A DNA stretch of 64,000 nt from Chryseobacterium angstadtii (GCF_001045465.1 NZ_LFND01000003.1:558001-622000); one strand, 5' to 3'; shown: positions 49,215-58,968, counted from the stretch's first letter. The notes: generated by a model from the sequence alone, not told the origin. Numbers and translations: made by a program.

Positions 49215-50642
49215 ATGAATTCCTACAAAAATCCATTGGAAGAGCGTTATTCCAGTGAAGAAATGTTGTTTAATTTCTCACATAACAATAAATTCCGTAC
49301 CTGGAGAAAGCTTTGGATTGCCCTTGCTGAAATTGAAAAAGACTTAGGTCTTGAAATTACAGATGAGCAGATTGCAGAGCTGAAAGCTAATGCAGAAAAT
49401 ATCGATTTCGATAAAGCAGCTGAGTACGAAAAAAAATTCCGTCATGATGTAATGGCTCACGTTCACACGTATGGTGATGTGGCGCCTTCAGCAAAAGGAA
49501 TTATCCACTTGGGAGCTACTTCGGCTTTTGTAGGAGACAATACAGACCTTATTCAAATTCGCGACGGGCTTTTAATCCTGAAGAAAAAATTGGTGAACGT
49601 CATGAAAAACTTAGCCGATTTCTCTATTCAGTACAAAGACCTTCCTACTTTAGGATTCACCCACTTCCAGCCTGCACAGCTGACAACCGTTGGTAAAAGA
49701 GCTACACTTTGGTTACAGAGTTTGGTTCTGGATATTGAAGAGCTGGATTTCTTCCTGGAAACACTACGTTTCAGAGGAGTAAAAGGAACTACGGGAACAG
49801 CAGCAAGCTTCTTGGAACTTTTCAACGGTGATTATTCCAAAGTAAAACACTTAGATAAAGAACTTTCAAAAAGATTTGGTTTTGAGAAAGTTTTCGGAGT
49901 TTCCGGACAGACTTACGACAGAAAAATTGATGCTAAAGTGGTAGCATTATTAGGAAACATTGCTCAGTCTGCTCACAAATTCACCAATGATTTACGTCTT
50001 CTTCAGAATCTTAAAGAAATTGAAGAACCATTCGAGAAAAACCAGATCGGTTCATCGGCAATGGCTTACAAGCGTAATCCAATGAGAAGTGAAAGAATCG
50101 GAGCATTGGCAAAATATGTAATGTCGCTTACGACAAGTTCTGCGATGGTAGCTTCTACGCAATGGTTTGAAAGAACACTGGATGATTCTGCGAACAAGAG
50201 ATTAACGATTCCTCAGGCGTTCCTGGCTGTTGATGCCATCTTATTGATCTGGAACAACATTATGAACGGAATCGTGGTTTATCCGAACAGAATCAACAAA
50301 CATATTGAAGAAGAGCTTCCTTTCATGGCTACAGAATACATCATCATGGAAGAAGTAAAAGCAGGAGGAGACCGCCAGGAAATTCACGAAGTAATCAGAG
50401 TTCATTCTATGGAAGCTTCCAAGAAAGTGAAAGAAGAAGGAAAAGAAAACGACCTGATTGAAAGAATCCTGAATGATGATTCTTTAAAACTAGACAAATC
50501 AAAATTAAAAGAAGTTTTAGATCCTAAAAACTTTATCGGTTTTGCACCTATTCAGACGGAAGAATTTATCAGCAATGAAGTTCAGCCGATTCTGGATCAG
50601 AATAAAGACCTGATAGGATTGGAGGCTGATCTTAAAGTATAA
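49215..50642 (+). CDS. purB: Adenylosuccinate lyase
   Basis: PurB catalyses two steps of purine synthesis: release of fumarate from SAICAR and from adenylosuccinate. The protein is 475 residues from the ATG at 49215 (MNSYKNPLEERYSSEEM). The fumarase/aspartase superfamily signature GSSAMAYKRNPMRSE is near residues 280-295, the HAHVHTYG region gives FRHDVMAHVHTYGDVAP near 75-91, and TGHFQPAQLTT gives GFTHFQPAQLTTVG. Both active-site loops are intact. A terminator separates it from purL. Confidence 0.95.
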   Translation: MNSYKNPLEERYSSEEMLFNFSHNNKFRTWRKLWIALAEIEKDLGLEITDEQIAELKANAENIDFDKAAEYEKKFRHDVMAHVHTYGDVAPSAKGIIHLGATSAFVGDNTDLIQIRDGLLILKKKLVNVMKNLADFSIQYKDLPTLGFTHFQPAQLTTVGKRATLWLQSLVLDIEELDFFLETLRFRGVKGTTGTAASFLELFNGDYSKVKHLDKELSKRFGFEKVFGVSGQTYDRKIDAKVVALLGNIAQSAHKFTNDLRLLQNLKEIEEPFEKNQIGSSAMAYKRNPMRSERIGALAKYVMSLTTSSAMVASTQWFERTLDDSANKRLTIPQAFLAVDAILLIWNNIMNGIVVYPNRINKHIEEELPFMATEYIIMEEVKAGGDRQEIHEVIRVHSMEASKKVKEEGKENDLIERILNDDSLKLDKSKLKEVLDPKNFIGFAPIQTEEFISNEVQPILDQNKDLIGLEADLKV

Positions 50643-50645
50643 AAC

Positions 50646-50677
50646 ATATGCAGTCTTTTGGGCTGCATATTTTTTTT
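50646..50677 (+). terminator. Rho-independent terminator after purB
   Basis: ATATGCAGTC / GGCTGCATAT with a 5-base loop (one G-T pair) is followed by eight or more T. Confidence 0.85.
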
Positions 50678-50801
50678 AAAAGACTTTCTTCAGAATAGTC
50701 TCATCATCCTTCAGTTGGTAAAATAAAAAGTGAACCAGCCATTGGTTCTGAAAAAGAAAAAAGAAAGTAATAAATCTAATATTTAAAATCTGACATCTAA
50801 T

Positions 50802-53800
50802 ATGTCTAATAACAAAAGAATTTTCGTAGAAAAAAGAGGAATTTTCGATGTTGAAAGTCCAAAAATTTTTGATGAAGTAAAAGCAGTTGTTCCTGCAGTC
50901 AAAAATGTAAAAGTCTATAATGTATATGATATTTTCGGACTGAATGACGGAGAATTCGGGAAAGTAGTCAACAGCACTTTCGCAGATCCTGTAACTGATA
51001 TTTTGCACACGGAAAACCCTGCACAAGGAATCTGTTTTGCTATGGAGTTTCTTCCAGGCCAGTACGATCAGCGCGCAGATTCTGCACAGCAGTGTATCGC
51101 CTTATTGACGGAGAATGAAAAATCAAAGGTAAGAAGCGGAAAACTGATCCAGTTTGAAGGCGTTTCTGAAGCAGACCTTGTAAAAATCAAAGACCTTCTG
51201 ATCAATAAAGTGGAATCTCAGGAAAAAGACCTTTCTATCCTGGATATTCCAGCAGACGAAGTGCCGTCAAAAGTTTTGATTCACGAAAATTTCATCAATT
51301 TCAATGAAGCTGAACTTGAAAATTTCTACAATAATCATGGTTTCGCTTTAGGATTGGATGACCTGAGATTCATTCAGGAATATTTCAAAACTGAAAACAG
51401 AAACCCTACGGAAACAGAACTTAAAGTTTTAGACACGTATTGGAGCGACCACTGTCGTCACACTACCTTTGAAACAGAATTGTCAGATATTCAGTTTGAA
51501 GGAGCATTCAAACAGACATTGGAAACTATTTTCAATGATTATATCGAAAAAAGAAAATTCTTAGGCCGTGAGCTGAAGCCGATCTCTTTAATGGATCTTG
51601 CGACAGTTTGTGGTAAATATTTCCATAAAACAGGGAATCTGGAGAATCTTGTTATCTCAGATGAGATCAATGCATGCACCATCCAGATCGAAGCTGAATA
51701 CGACGGTAAAAAAGAGCCATGGTATTTATTATTCAAAAATGAAACCCATAATCACCCAACGGAAATCGAGCCTTTCGGTGGTGCTTCAACATGTTTGGGA
51801 GGAGCCATCAGAGACCCTTTGTCCGGAAGATCATTCGTATTCCAGGCCATGAGACTTACCGGAGCTGCTGATGTTTTAGAATCAGTTGACAAAACCTTAC
51901 CGGGAAAACTTCCTCAGAAAACCATTACCAAGCAGGCTGCCAACGGATATTCATCCTACGGAAACCAAATCGGACTGGCTACTACTATGGTTTCCGAAAT
52001 CTATGACGAAGGTTACAAAGCCAAAAGAATGGAAGTAGGATTCGTTACCGGAGCCGTTCCTTTAGACTGGGTAAGACGCGACAAACCTGAAAATGGCGAC
52101 TCCATCATTATTTTAGGAGGAGCAACAGGCCGTGATGGTGTTGGCGGGGCAAGCGGAAGCTCAAAAGAACAGGATGAAACCTCTATTCATACCATGAGTT
52201 CCGAAGTTCAGAAAGGAAACGCAGTGGAAGAACGTAAGATTCAGAGATTATTCAGAAAACCTGAAGTTACAAAACTGATTAAAAAATCAAACGATTTCGG
52301 TGCAGGAGGAGTTTCTGTAGCGATTGGTGAAATTGCAGACTCTTTAGAAGTTAATCTTGATGTTTTACCATTAAAATATGAAGGATTAAATGGTACTGAA
52401 CTGGCTATTTCTGAATCTCAGGAAAGAATGGCAGTAGTAGTGGATCCAAAAGATAAAGAACAGTTCATTAAATTCTGTGAAGATGAAAACATTGTTGCTG
52501 TTGAAGTGGCAAAAGTAACCGATTCAGGCAGAATGCAGATGTTCTGGAAAGGAGACAAGATTGTTGACCTTTCAAGAGAATTCTTAGATACCAATGGTTG
52601 TTCCAAAACTCAGGAGGTGAAAATTACACACCTTGATGAGGTAAAAGAAGAAACAGTATCTTTCACGGAAGAGAACTTCATTAAGATATTAAGCGATAAA
52701 AATGTAGCGTCCCAAAAAGGATTGTTGGAAATGTTCGACTCTTCCGTAGGCGGAACTACAGTAGCTATGCCTCTTGGAGGAAAATACCAACAGACTTTAA
52801 TGGAGGGAAGTGCTCAGACTCTTCCGATTTTGGGTGCTAAAGACATTGAAACCGTTTCTTTGGCAAGCTGGGGCTTTGATGCCGGAATTTCCAAGCAGAA
52901 TTCATTATTGGGAGCTTCCTATGCCGTAGTAGAAAGTGTTGCGAAGATTGCTGCTATGGGTGGCGATTATAAAAACATCAGATTAAGTTTCCAGGAATAT
53001 TTTGAAAAACTGGGTCAGAATCCTGAGAAATGGGGGAAGCCTTTAGCCTCTCTTTTAGGAGCTTATGACGCACAGATTCATCTTGGTCTGGCTGCAATTG
53101 GAGGAAAAGATTCCATGAGCGGTACCTATCAGGATCTGAATGTTCCACCGACATTGATTTCATTTGCTTGCGCCAACGGAGAAAAGAAGAACATTATTTC
53201 TCCTGAATTCAAAAATGCCGGAAATAAATTATACTTCTTCAACCATATCCCTCAGGAAAACGGACTTCCCAATTATGAAAGCTTAAAAGGAATTTTCGAA
53301 TTGATCTTTGAAAATATCAAGGCAGGAAAAATTGTTTCCGTGAAGACGGTTAAAGAAGGCGGAGCAGCAGTAGCTCTTGCAAAAATGAGCTTCGGAAACA
53401 GATTGGGAGCAGACGTTACCATTGACGAAAAAGCTTTATTGGCTAAAAATATCGGAAGCTTAATCATCGAAGCAAAAGAAGAACTGAGCAATGCCTCTCT
53501 TCAGCAGATCGGTGAAGTAAAAGATTCAGGGATCTTAAAAATAAACAGTCTTGAATCTCAGATCTCAACTCTTGAATCTGCGTATACAGGAACGTTTGAA
53601 AACCTTTTCCCAACGAAAGAAAAAGAAAAGTTAACGGTTGAAATAGATGAGAAATCCAACTCAATCAACCCAAGAAATATCATCATTAAGAAACACGGAA
53701 TTGCCCAGCCGAAAGTATTTGCTCCGGTGTTCCCGGGAACCAACTGCGAGTACGAAACGTTGAATGCATTCCAGAAAGAAGGAGCAGTGATCAGCAGTCT

Positions 53801-54497
53801 TCCTTTGAAAAATATCAGCCATCAGTTGCTTGACGAGAGCATTGATGCATGGGTAGAAGAGATCAGAACGTCTCAGATCCTTGCTTTCTCTGGAGGTTTC
53901 TCTGCAGGTGACGAACCGGACGGTTCTGCAAAATTCATCGTCAATGTTCTGAAAAACGAGAAAATGAAAAATGCCGTTCACGAGCTATTGGACAGAGACG
54001 GTATGATCATTGGAATCTGTAATGGTTTCCAGGCTTTGGTAAAATCCGGTCTGCTGCCTTACGGAAGAATTAAAGATCTGGATGAAAATTCTCCTACATT
54101 GGCTCATAATGCCATCAGAAGACACATTTCACAGATGGTTAATGTAAAAGTAATCAACGATGAAAGCCCTTGGTTAAAAGGAATGAAAGATCAGGTATTC
54201 ACTATTCCGATCTCTCACGGTGAAGGACGTTTTATGGCTTCGGAAGAAGAAATTAAGAAGTTGTACGAAAATGGCCAGATTGCCACCCAATACATCGATC
54301 TTGACGGAAACATCGCGCACGGAATGCCGTTCAACCCGAACAACTCACTATTCGGAATTGAAGGAATTACCAGCCCATGCGGAAAGATTTACGGAAGAAT
54401 GGGCCATCCAGAACGTTTTGCTGAAGGTCTCATGAAAAATATACCGACCGCGAATTACCATAATATATTCAAAAATGGAGTGGAATACTTCAAATAA
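50802..54497 (+). CDS. purL: Phosphoribosylformylglycinamidine synthase (large single-chain form)
   Basis: The 1231-residue enzyme converts FGAR and glutamine to FGAM in purine synthesis. It is the long form fusing PurS-like, synthase and glutaminase parts. Visible motifs are YWSDHCRHTTFETE near residue 210, LLFKNETHNHPTEIEPFGGA near 310, and the C-terminal amidotransferase with GICNGFQALV (Cys1073) and the SHGEGRF histidine region. The glutaminase ending HPERFAEGLM is typical. The start at 50802 follows a short heptad-like stretch. The barstar-like gene begins 13 bases downstream. Confidence 0.96.
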   Translation: MSNNKRIFVEKRGIFDVESPKIFDEVKAVVPAVKNVKVYNVYDIFGLNDGEFGKVVNSTFADPVTDILHTENPAQGICFAMEFLPGQYDQRADSAQQCIALLTENEKSKVRSGKLIQFEGVSEADLVKIKDLLINKVESQEKDLSILDIPADEVPSKVLIHENFINFNEAELENFYNNHGFALGLDDLRFIQEYFKTENRNPTETELKVLDTYWSDHCRHTTFETELSDIQFEGAFKQTLETIFNDYIEKRKFLGRELKPISLMDLATVCGKYFHKTGNLENLVISDEINACTIQIEAEYDGKKEPWYLLFKNETHNHPTEIEPFGGASTCLGGAIRDPLSGRSFVFQAMRLTGAADVLESVDKTLPGKLPQKTITKQAANGYSSYGNQIGLATTMVSEIYDEGYKAKRMEVGFVTGAVPLDWVRRDKPENGDSIIILGGATGRDGVGGASGSSKEQDETSIHTMSSEVQKGNAVEERKIQRLFRKPEVTKLIKKSNDFGAGGVSVAIGEIADSLEVNLDVLPLKYEGLNGTELAISESQERMAVVVDPKDKEQFIKFCEDENIVAVEVAKVTDSGRMQMFWKGDKIVDLSREFLDTNGCSKTQEVKITHLDEVKEETVSFTEENFIKILSDKNVASQKGLLEMFDSSVGGTTVAMPLGGKYQQTLMEGSAQTLPILGAKDIETVSLASWGFDAGISKQNSLLGASYAVVESVAKIAAMGGDYKNIRLSFQEYFEKLGQNPEKWGKPLASLLGAYDAQIHLGLAAIGGKDSMSGTYQDLNVPPTLISFACANGEKKNIISPEFKNAGNKLYFFNHIPQENGLPNYESLKGIFELIFENIKAGKIVSVKTVKEGGAAVALAKMSFGNRLGADVTIDEKALLAKNIGSLIIEAKEELSNASLQQIGEVKDSGILKINSLESQISTLESAYTGTFENLFPTKEKEKLTVEIDEKSNSINPRNIIIKKHGIAQPKVFAPVFPGTNCEYETLNAFQKEGAVISSLPLKNISHQLLDESIDAWVEEIRTSQILAFSGGFSAGDEPDGSAKFIVNVLKNEKMKNAVHELLDRDGMIIGICNGFQALVKSGLLPYGRIKDLDENSPTLAHNAIRRHISQMVNVKVINDESPWLKGMKDQVFTIPISHGEGRFMASEEEIKKLYENGQIATQYIDLDGNIAHGMPFNPNNSLFGIEGITSPCGKIYGRMGHPERFAEGLMKNIPTANYHNIFKNGVEYFK

Positions 54498-54510
54498 CAA
54501 TAAAAGAAAA

Positions 54511-54891
54511 ATGATCGTCATCTATGGCGGTCATTTTTCAAATATGCCCGGATTCTACGAAGAGGTTTCTTCAGTACTCATGAAAGGTACAGACTGGAAA
54601 GTAGGAACTCTGGACGGCTTCGATGATATTCTCTATGGTGGTTTCGGAGTGTTTGAAAATAATGAGGAAATTGAACTCATCTGGAAAGAATCTCAAAAAT
54701 CCAGGAATGATCTGGGTTTTGACGCAACCCGCAGCTTTTATCAAAACAAAATAAATCAGGGAAAACCATTTAATATCGAGCTAATTCAGCAAAAACTGGA
54801 TGAACTCATTTCCGGAAAAGGACAGACACTGTTTGAAATTTTAATCGAAATCATAGAGTCACACGGAAATATTACACTAATTTTGGATTGA
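54511..54891 (+). CDS. Barstar-family protein (ribonuclease inhibitor) without a partner
   Basis: The ATG at 54511 yields 126 residues. The Barstar fold is recognisable: a first strand MIVIYGGHFSNMPGFYEEVSSVLM, the loop LDGFDDILYGGFG (equivalent of the conserved NLDALWD region that inserts into barnase) and a closing strand NITLILD. The Bacteroidota members of this group often occur singly without a barnase gene. No ribonuclease toxin is seen within the window. It sits 13 bases after purL and may be read through from it. The in-frame sequence upstream inside purL is not used. Confidence 0.78.
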   Translation: MIVIYGGHFSNMPGFYEEVSSVLMKGTDWKVGTLDGFDDILYGGFGVFENNEEIELIWKESQKSRNDLGFDATRSFYQNKINQGKPFNIELIQQKLDELISGKGQTLFEILIEIIESHGNITLILD

Positions 54892-54896
54892 TATTT

Positions 54897-55073
<177 letters not shown>

Positions 55074-55082
55074 TTAAAAAAA

Positions 55083-55712
55083 ATGAAGAAAATAATTTAT
55101 GGATTGTTTTTCGGGGACAGCATTACCTACGGAGAATATGACGGAGTCTTTGGCGGATGGGTAGATATCCTGAAAAGATATGCCCTGCAGCAGTTTCATG
55201 AAGGAAGCAATAATGAATTGATCCTTTTTAATCTCGGAATAGGAGGAGAAACCACAGAAGGACTGTTAAAGAGAATGCCCCATGAACTGGCTGCCCGGAA
55301 TTCTGCGGAGGGAAATATAATTTTCATCGGTTATGGAGCCAACGATCTTGCTGTAAAAAACGGAAACCGGATTGTGTCTCCTGAACAGTTTAAAGATAAT
55401 ATTCAGAAGGCAGTTCTGCATGCAAAAGAATATTCCGGGGATATTTATCTGGTAAGTATTCTTCCGTTTTCTGAAAAAATAGATGGAGTAGAAGCGGCAA
55501 GCGGAAAATTAAGAACCAATGCAGACGTTCTGCAATACAATCAGAGGTTGAAGGATATTGCTGCTCAAAATAATGTACATTACGTTGATTTGTATGCTGC
55601 ATTCGTGCAGGACAAAGAAATCCTGCTTTCCGCAGATGGGGTTCATCCCAATGAAAAAGGATATGGAGTAATGGCTGAAACCGCAATATCAATCATAGAA
55701 AAATATTTATAA
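55083..55712 (+). CDS. SGNH/GDSL-family hydrolase
   Basis: The 209-residue enzyme has the SGNH blocks: FFGDSITYG with nucleophile Ser13 (block I), NLGIGGETT (block II, Gly), FIGYGAND (block III, Asn), and DGVHPNEKGYG (block V, Asp and His). No signal peptide is present, so it is probably cytoplasmic. It resembles lysophospholipase/acyl-CoA-thioesterase-like members, but the substrate is not known. The stop codon shares bases with the next ATG (TAATG), so it is translationally coupled to the GGCT-like gene. Confidence 0.9.
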   Translation: MKKIIYGLFFGDSITYGEYDGVFGGWVDILKRYALQQFHEGSNNELILFNLGIGGETTEGLLKRMPHELAARNSAEGNIIFIGYGANDLAVKNGNRIVSPEQFKDNIQKAVLHAKEYSGDIYLVSILPFSEKIDGVEAASGKLRTNADVLQYNQRLKDIAAQNNVHYVDLYAAFVQDKEILLSADGVHPNEKGYGVMAETAISIIEKYL

Positions 55713-56044
55713 TGGCACATTTGTTTTCTTACGGAACCCTGCAAAAAGAGCAGGTACAACTTGAAACATTCAAAAGACTTTTATCAGGAGATAAAGATAT
55801 TCTTACAGGATATAAACTGGGAATGGTTGAAATTACAGATCCCGAAGTTTTGCGTAAAAGCAATCAGAAATTTCATCCCATCTTAGAATTTTCCGGAAAC
55901 AGCAGCGATGAGGTGGAAGGTATGCTTTTTGAAGTTACGGAAGAAGAGATTCTTCAGGCTGATGAATATGAGGTGGATGACTACAAAAGAATTGAAACCG
56001 TTTTCAAATCCGGAAGAAAAGGGTTTATTTATGTAGGGAAGTAA
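55712..56044 (+). CDS. Gamma-glutamylcyclotransferase-like (AIG2 fold) protein
   Basis: The 110-residue protein has the GGCT fold: the dinucleotide-like start LFSYGTLQKEQVQLETF near residues 4-20, the substrate loop and the acidic EGMLFEVTEEEILQADEYEVDDYKRIE region with the catalytic-type Glu in the DEYE stretch. Family members act on gamma-glutamyl or gamma-glutamylamine substrates; YtfP-like members have no confirmed activity. It overlaps the SGNH gene end and likely shares its transcript. Confidence 0.85.
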   Translation: MAHLFSYGTLQKEQVQLETFKRLLSGDKDILTGYKLGMVEITDPEVLRKSNQKFHPILEFSGNSSDEVEGMLFEVTEEEILQADEYEVDDYKRIETVFKSGRKGFIYVGK

Positions 56045-56121
56045 AATGAATTAATTTACTCTTTAAGTGGTGAAATATTAATTTTATTTAATTAGTTTTA
56101 TGCTTGTAAATAAAATATACT

Positions 56122-56304
56122 ATGAAAAATCTGAAAAAGCTTAAAAGAGATGAGCTGAAAAATGTAAAAGGAGGTTTAGGTCCGTCATTAATCATTTATC
56201 CAACAGATGAAAACGGATACTGTAGTACGCCTCCGTATATTTCCTACTGTGCAAGATTTGATGGCTGCATGACCCCAGAATCATGGGATAAATACTGTTC
56301 TTAA
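56122..56304 (+). CDS. GG-leader micropeptide (bacteriocin-like), 60 residues
   Basis: The product begins MKNLKKLKRDELKNVKGG, a double-glycine leader close to those at 47.7 and 48.2 kb. The mature 42 residues have four cysteines (GYCST, SYCAR, DGCMT and KYCS) and several tyrosines and prolines, unlike the other copies. It has its own terminator and follows the GGCT-like gene by 77 bases. Only the leader is conserved among the five peptides of this window, which suggests a common exporter or processing enzyme encoded elsewhere. Function unknown. Confidence 0.75.
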   Translation: MKNLKKLKRDELKNVKGGLGPSLIIYPTDENGYCSTPPYISYCARFDGCMTPESWDKYCS

Positions 56305-56311
56305 AAAAATG

Positions 56312-56337
56312 AAGCATTCCGTAAGGGATGCTTTTCT
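56312..56337. terminator. Bidirectional terminator
   Basis: AAGCATTCC-GTAA-GGGATGCTT (one G-T) is followed by TTTC on the plus strand. The minus strand gives a seven-T tail, serving the convergent DgkA gene. Confidence 0.75.
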
Positions 56338-56338
56338 G

Positions 56339-56692
56339 TTAAAACACATATTTTCCGTAAACAACAATTCCTACAACAACCGCTCCCGCCGTCAGCAGCA
56401 ACACCGCTCCCGCCGCAATATCTTTAATGAAGCCGATTCTTTCATCAAAATCCGGCTGGATGATGTCACATATCTTTTCCAGGGCAGTATTGAAAATTTC
56501 GGCACTTAAAACAGCAATACAAGCCAGAATAATAAGGATGGTGTCTGTAGCCGAAAGCTTACAATAGAAAATTAAAAAAAGATTGATGAAAAAAGCAGCA
56601 AGTTCGATCTGAAAATTTCTTTCTGTTTTTATCATCAGGAAAATACCGCGGAAAGCGTTGATAAAACTTTTATGAACAGGCGGTTTTTTCAT
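56339..56692 (-). CDS. dgkA: Diacylglycerol kinase, DgkA family
   Basis: The ATG at 56692 gives 117 residues. The upstream in-frame extension from 56758 overlaps the promoter and has no family similarity. The trimeric DgkA-type membrane enzyme motifs are seen: SFINAFRGIFLMIKTERNFQIE (start helix), the SAEIFNTALEKICD segment equivalent to AELLNTAIE with the catalytic Glu, and the IGFIKDIAAGAVLL region. In Bacteroidota these enzymes may act on undecaprenol or diacylglycerol, which the sequence does not settle. It is convergent to the leader peptide. Confidence 0.9.
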   Translation of the reverse strand: MKKPPVHKSFINAFRGIFLMIKTERNFQIELAAFFINLFLIFYCKLSATDTILIILACIAVLSAEIFNTALEKICDIIQPDFDERIGFIKDIAAGAVLLLTAGAVVVGIVVYGKYVF

Positions 56693-56705
56693 AGATTCTT
56701 TTTCA

Positions 56706-56713
56706 CAAATATA
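56706..56713 (-). promoter_or_regulatory. -7 promoter box for dgkA
   Basis: The minus strand reads TATATTTG, 13 bases before the ATG at 56692. This supports that start. Confidence 0.5.
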
Positions 56714-56866
56714 GTACTTGTATTTTGATGGCGGCAGGAGATAAAATCTTCTGTTCAAAAATTAATGACAAAAGAAATCGGAACCTAATATCAAGTCTCA
56801 AAACAAATTAGTGATATTTGTGAAAAACTCCTTGAGATTATTTTTTTCATTATAGTTTCTATTTAT

Positions 56867-56874
56867 TATATTTG
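56867..56874 (+). promoter_or_regulatory. -7 promoter box for dnaN
   Basis: TATATTTG, exact TAnnTTTG match, ends 21 bases before the dnaN ATG at 56896. Confidence 0.6.
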
Positions 56875-56895
56875 TAGAAACTTATTTTTAAATCT

Positions 56896-58026
56896 ATGAA
56901 ATTTATTATTTCAAGTGGTGAACTGCAGAAAGCATTGCAAACTGTAAGTGGCGTAATATCAAGCTCTCAGTCGAGACCGATTTTAGAAAACTATCTTTTT
57001 GAATTAGACGGGAATAACGTTACCATTACAGCATCTGATGGCGAGACTACTCTCGTTACTTCTTTGGAGGTAAAGTCTGACGATACGGGTAAATTTGCCG
57101 TTCCTGCTAAAATTTTTCAGGATTTTATCAAGACTTACGGAGAACAGCCTCTTACCTTCGCTGTAAAAGATAATGCAGAAGGAACCGGAAGCCAGCTTGA
57201 GATTTTAGATGAAAAAGACAATTTTGCGGTAGCACTGGATAATGCAGATGATTACCCGGAACTTCCCGAATTTGATGCTTCTCAAAGTGTAGCCATGCCT
57301 GCAGGAGTTTTGTCCGAAGCATTAACCAACACTCTTTTTGCAACAAGTAATGATTCTCTTCGTCCGGTAATGACAGGAGTACTTTTCCAGTTTGGAGAAA
57401 ATGAAACTAACTTTGTTTCTACAGATTCCCACAGACTGGTGGTGTATAAAAGAACAGATCTGATGAATGCCGAGCCTATGGAATTCATCATGCCTAAGAA
57501 ACCTTTGAACATTTTCAAAAATATCCTTGCCAGCTCCAATGAAGACGTTACCATCGACTTCAACGAGAATATGGCTAAATTTACTTTTGGAAAACATATC
57601 TGGATCTGCAGACTGATAGATGGGAAATATCCTAACTATACAGCGGTAATTCCGAAAGAAAATCCAAATGTACTGACGATCAACAGAAACCTTCTACTAG
57701 GAGCAATCAAAAGAGCGTCTATCATGTCTAATAAATCAACCAACCAGGTAAGATTTAAATTGTCTGCCAATATTCTTCACCTTCACGCTGAAGATACAGA
57801 ATACGCAAACAAGGCAGATATGCAGATTCCTTGCGACTATAACGGAGAAGATATCAATATTGGTTTCAGCTCCAAGTTTTTAACGGAAATGCTTACTATT
57901 TTAGGCTCTGACGATATCACAATGAAAATGTCTCAGCCTAACAGACCAGGGATTATTGAACCTTTGGATGGTCTTGAAGACAGTGAAAATATTCTGATGT
58001 TATCAATGCCGGTAATCGGATTGTAA
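56896..58026 (+). CDS. dnaN: DNA polymerase III beta sliding clamp
   Basis: The 376-residue protein forms the ring clamp that tethers replicase to DNA. All three repeated domains are visible: residues 1-120 (MKFIISSGELQKALQTVSGVI opens the first), about 130-250 with FVSTDSHRLVVYKR, and about 255-376 ending with the conserved LMLSMPVIGL-type C-terminus (MLSMPVIGL). The length is normal. dnaN stands apart from dnaA and recF here, as in other Bacteroidota. It has a clean promoter and terminator. Confidence 0.97.
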   Translation: MKFIISSGELQKALQTVSGVISSSQSRPILENYLFELDGNNVTITASDGETTLVTSLEVKSDDTGKFAVPAKIFQDFIKTYGEQPLTFAVKDNAEGTGSQLEILDEKDNFAVALDNADDYPELPEFDASQSVAMPAGVLSEALTNTLFATSNDSLRPVMTGVLFQFGENETNFVSTDSHRLVVYKRTDLMNAEPMEFIMPKKPLNIFKNILASSNEDVTIDFNENMAKFTFGKHIWICRLIDGKYPNYTAVIPKENPNVLTINRNLLLGAIKRASIMSNKSTNQVRFKLSANILHLHAEDTEYANKADMQIPCDYNGEDINIGFSSKFLTEMLTILGSDDITMKMSQPNRPGIIEPLDGLEDSENILMLSMPVIGL

Positions 58027-58051
58027 TATTTCAAATTTATAATAACATATA

Positions 58052-58080
58052 AGAGATTGATTTTTTCAGTCTCTTTTTTA
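58052..58080 (+). terminator. Rho-independent terminator after dnaN
   Basis: AGAGATTG / CAGTCTCT (one G-T pair) with a T-rich loop is followed by TTTTTTA. Confidence 0.8.
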
Positions 58081-58095
58081 ATGAGCTAATGCGTG

Positions 58096-58937
58096 ATGAC
58101 AAGAACATTTATATTCATCCTAATCATACAGTCTATCAATCTATTCTCTCAAAAAAACATCAAAGTGTACCATGAAAAAAAAGGGGATACTTTGGTTTTG
58201 TATGCTGATAATCAGGAAATATATCCCATGTCTTTTATTTTTTCAGGGATGCCGGAATTAGATAATATGAAAACTCCTGAAGCGTTTAAAATGACTCAGG
58301 TGATACCTGCCCAATCAGTAAGGAATAAAATAGCGTATTTTGTTGTTGCGGATAAAACAAAGAAATGGGCTGTGAAAAAAATCCCGGGTTACATGATGTA
58401 CGTTGGTGACGTAACTTTGAAGAATTATGACAAAGATTATCAATATGATTTACCATTTAAAAAAGGGAAATCAATTGGTATTTATCAAGGATATAATGGT
58501 GCTTTTTCCCATCAAAATGAAAATTCTTTAGATTTTAATATGCCGGAAGGTACAGAGATTGTGGCTTCCCGAGAGGGAGTGGTGACAGATTTTGTTAAGC
58601 ATAATAATACTGGCTGTCCTACAAGAGCTTGTATAGATCAGGCTAATTATATTACTATATTACTATTATGCATCCGGACGGAACTTTTGCACAATATTAT
58701 CACTTAAAACAAAACGGTGTTAAAGTTAATATCGGAGATCAGGTGAAGAAAGGCGATGTCATTGGATTAAGTGGAAATACAGGTTGGAGCAAAGGACCGC
58801 ATCTGCATTTTGTTTGCTATATTCCAAGGGTGAGTGAGAATAAATCCAGAGAAACGATCAAAACTCTTTTTAAAACAGGGAACGGGAACAAAGCAGAATA
58901 TCTCGTGGAAAAAAAGACCTATTCAAAAGAATACTAA
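58096..58937 (+). pseudogene. M23-family peptidase broken by an 8-base tandem duplication
   Basis: The frame from the ATG at 58096 (one codon after a GTG) encodes a signal peptide and a beta-rich N-terminal part, then the first M23 motifs: SHQNENSLDFNMPEGTEIV and ASREGVV. It then shifts frame near residue 187. The second frame, 58668-58937, has YYHLKQNGVKVNIGDQVKKGDVIGLSGNTGWSKGPHLHF with the catalytic HLH. Between them ATTACTAT is present twice in tandem (58651-58658 and 58659-58666). Removing one copy gives the frame ANYITIMHPDGTFAQYYHL and restores a complete M23 (LytM) endopeptidase. As written, the truncated product lacks the catalytic HxH and is inactive. Slippage, or a sequencing error, could reverse it. 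Confidence 0.85.
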
Positions 58938-58968
58938 TATTGAATAGAATACTTGGTGGGTTTGTTCA

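Noticed and set aside
652..49215. Longer N-termini from TTG or other upstream starts for mtgA, DUF2490, SusC, Skp, PurB and DgkA.
   Set aside because: The extensions overlap -7 boxes or precede a signal peptide or family start, so the inner ATG was chosen in each case.
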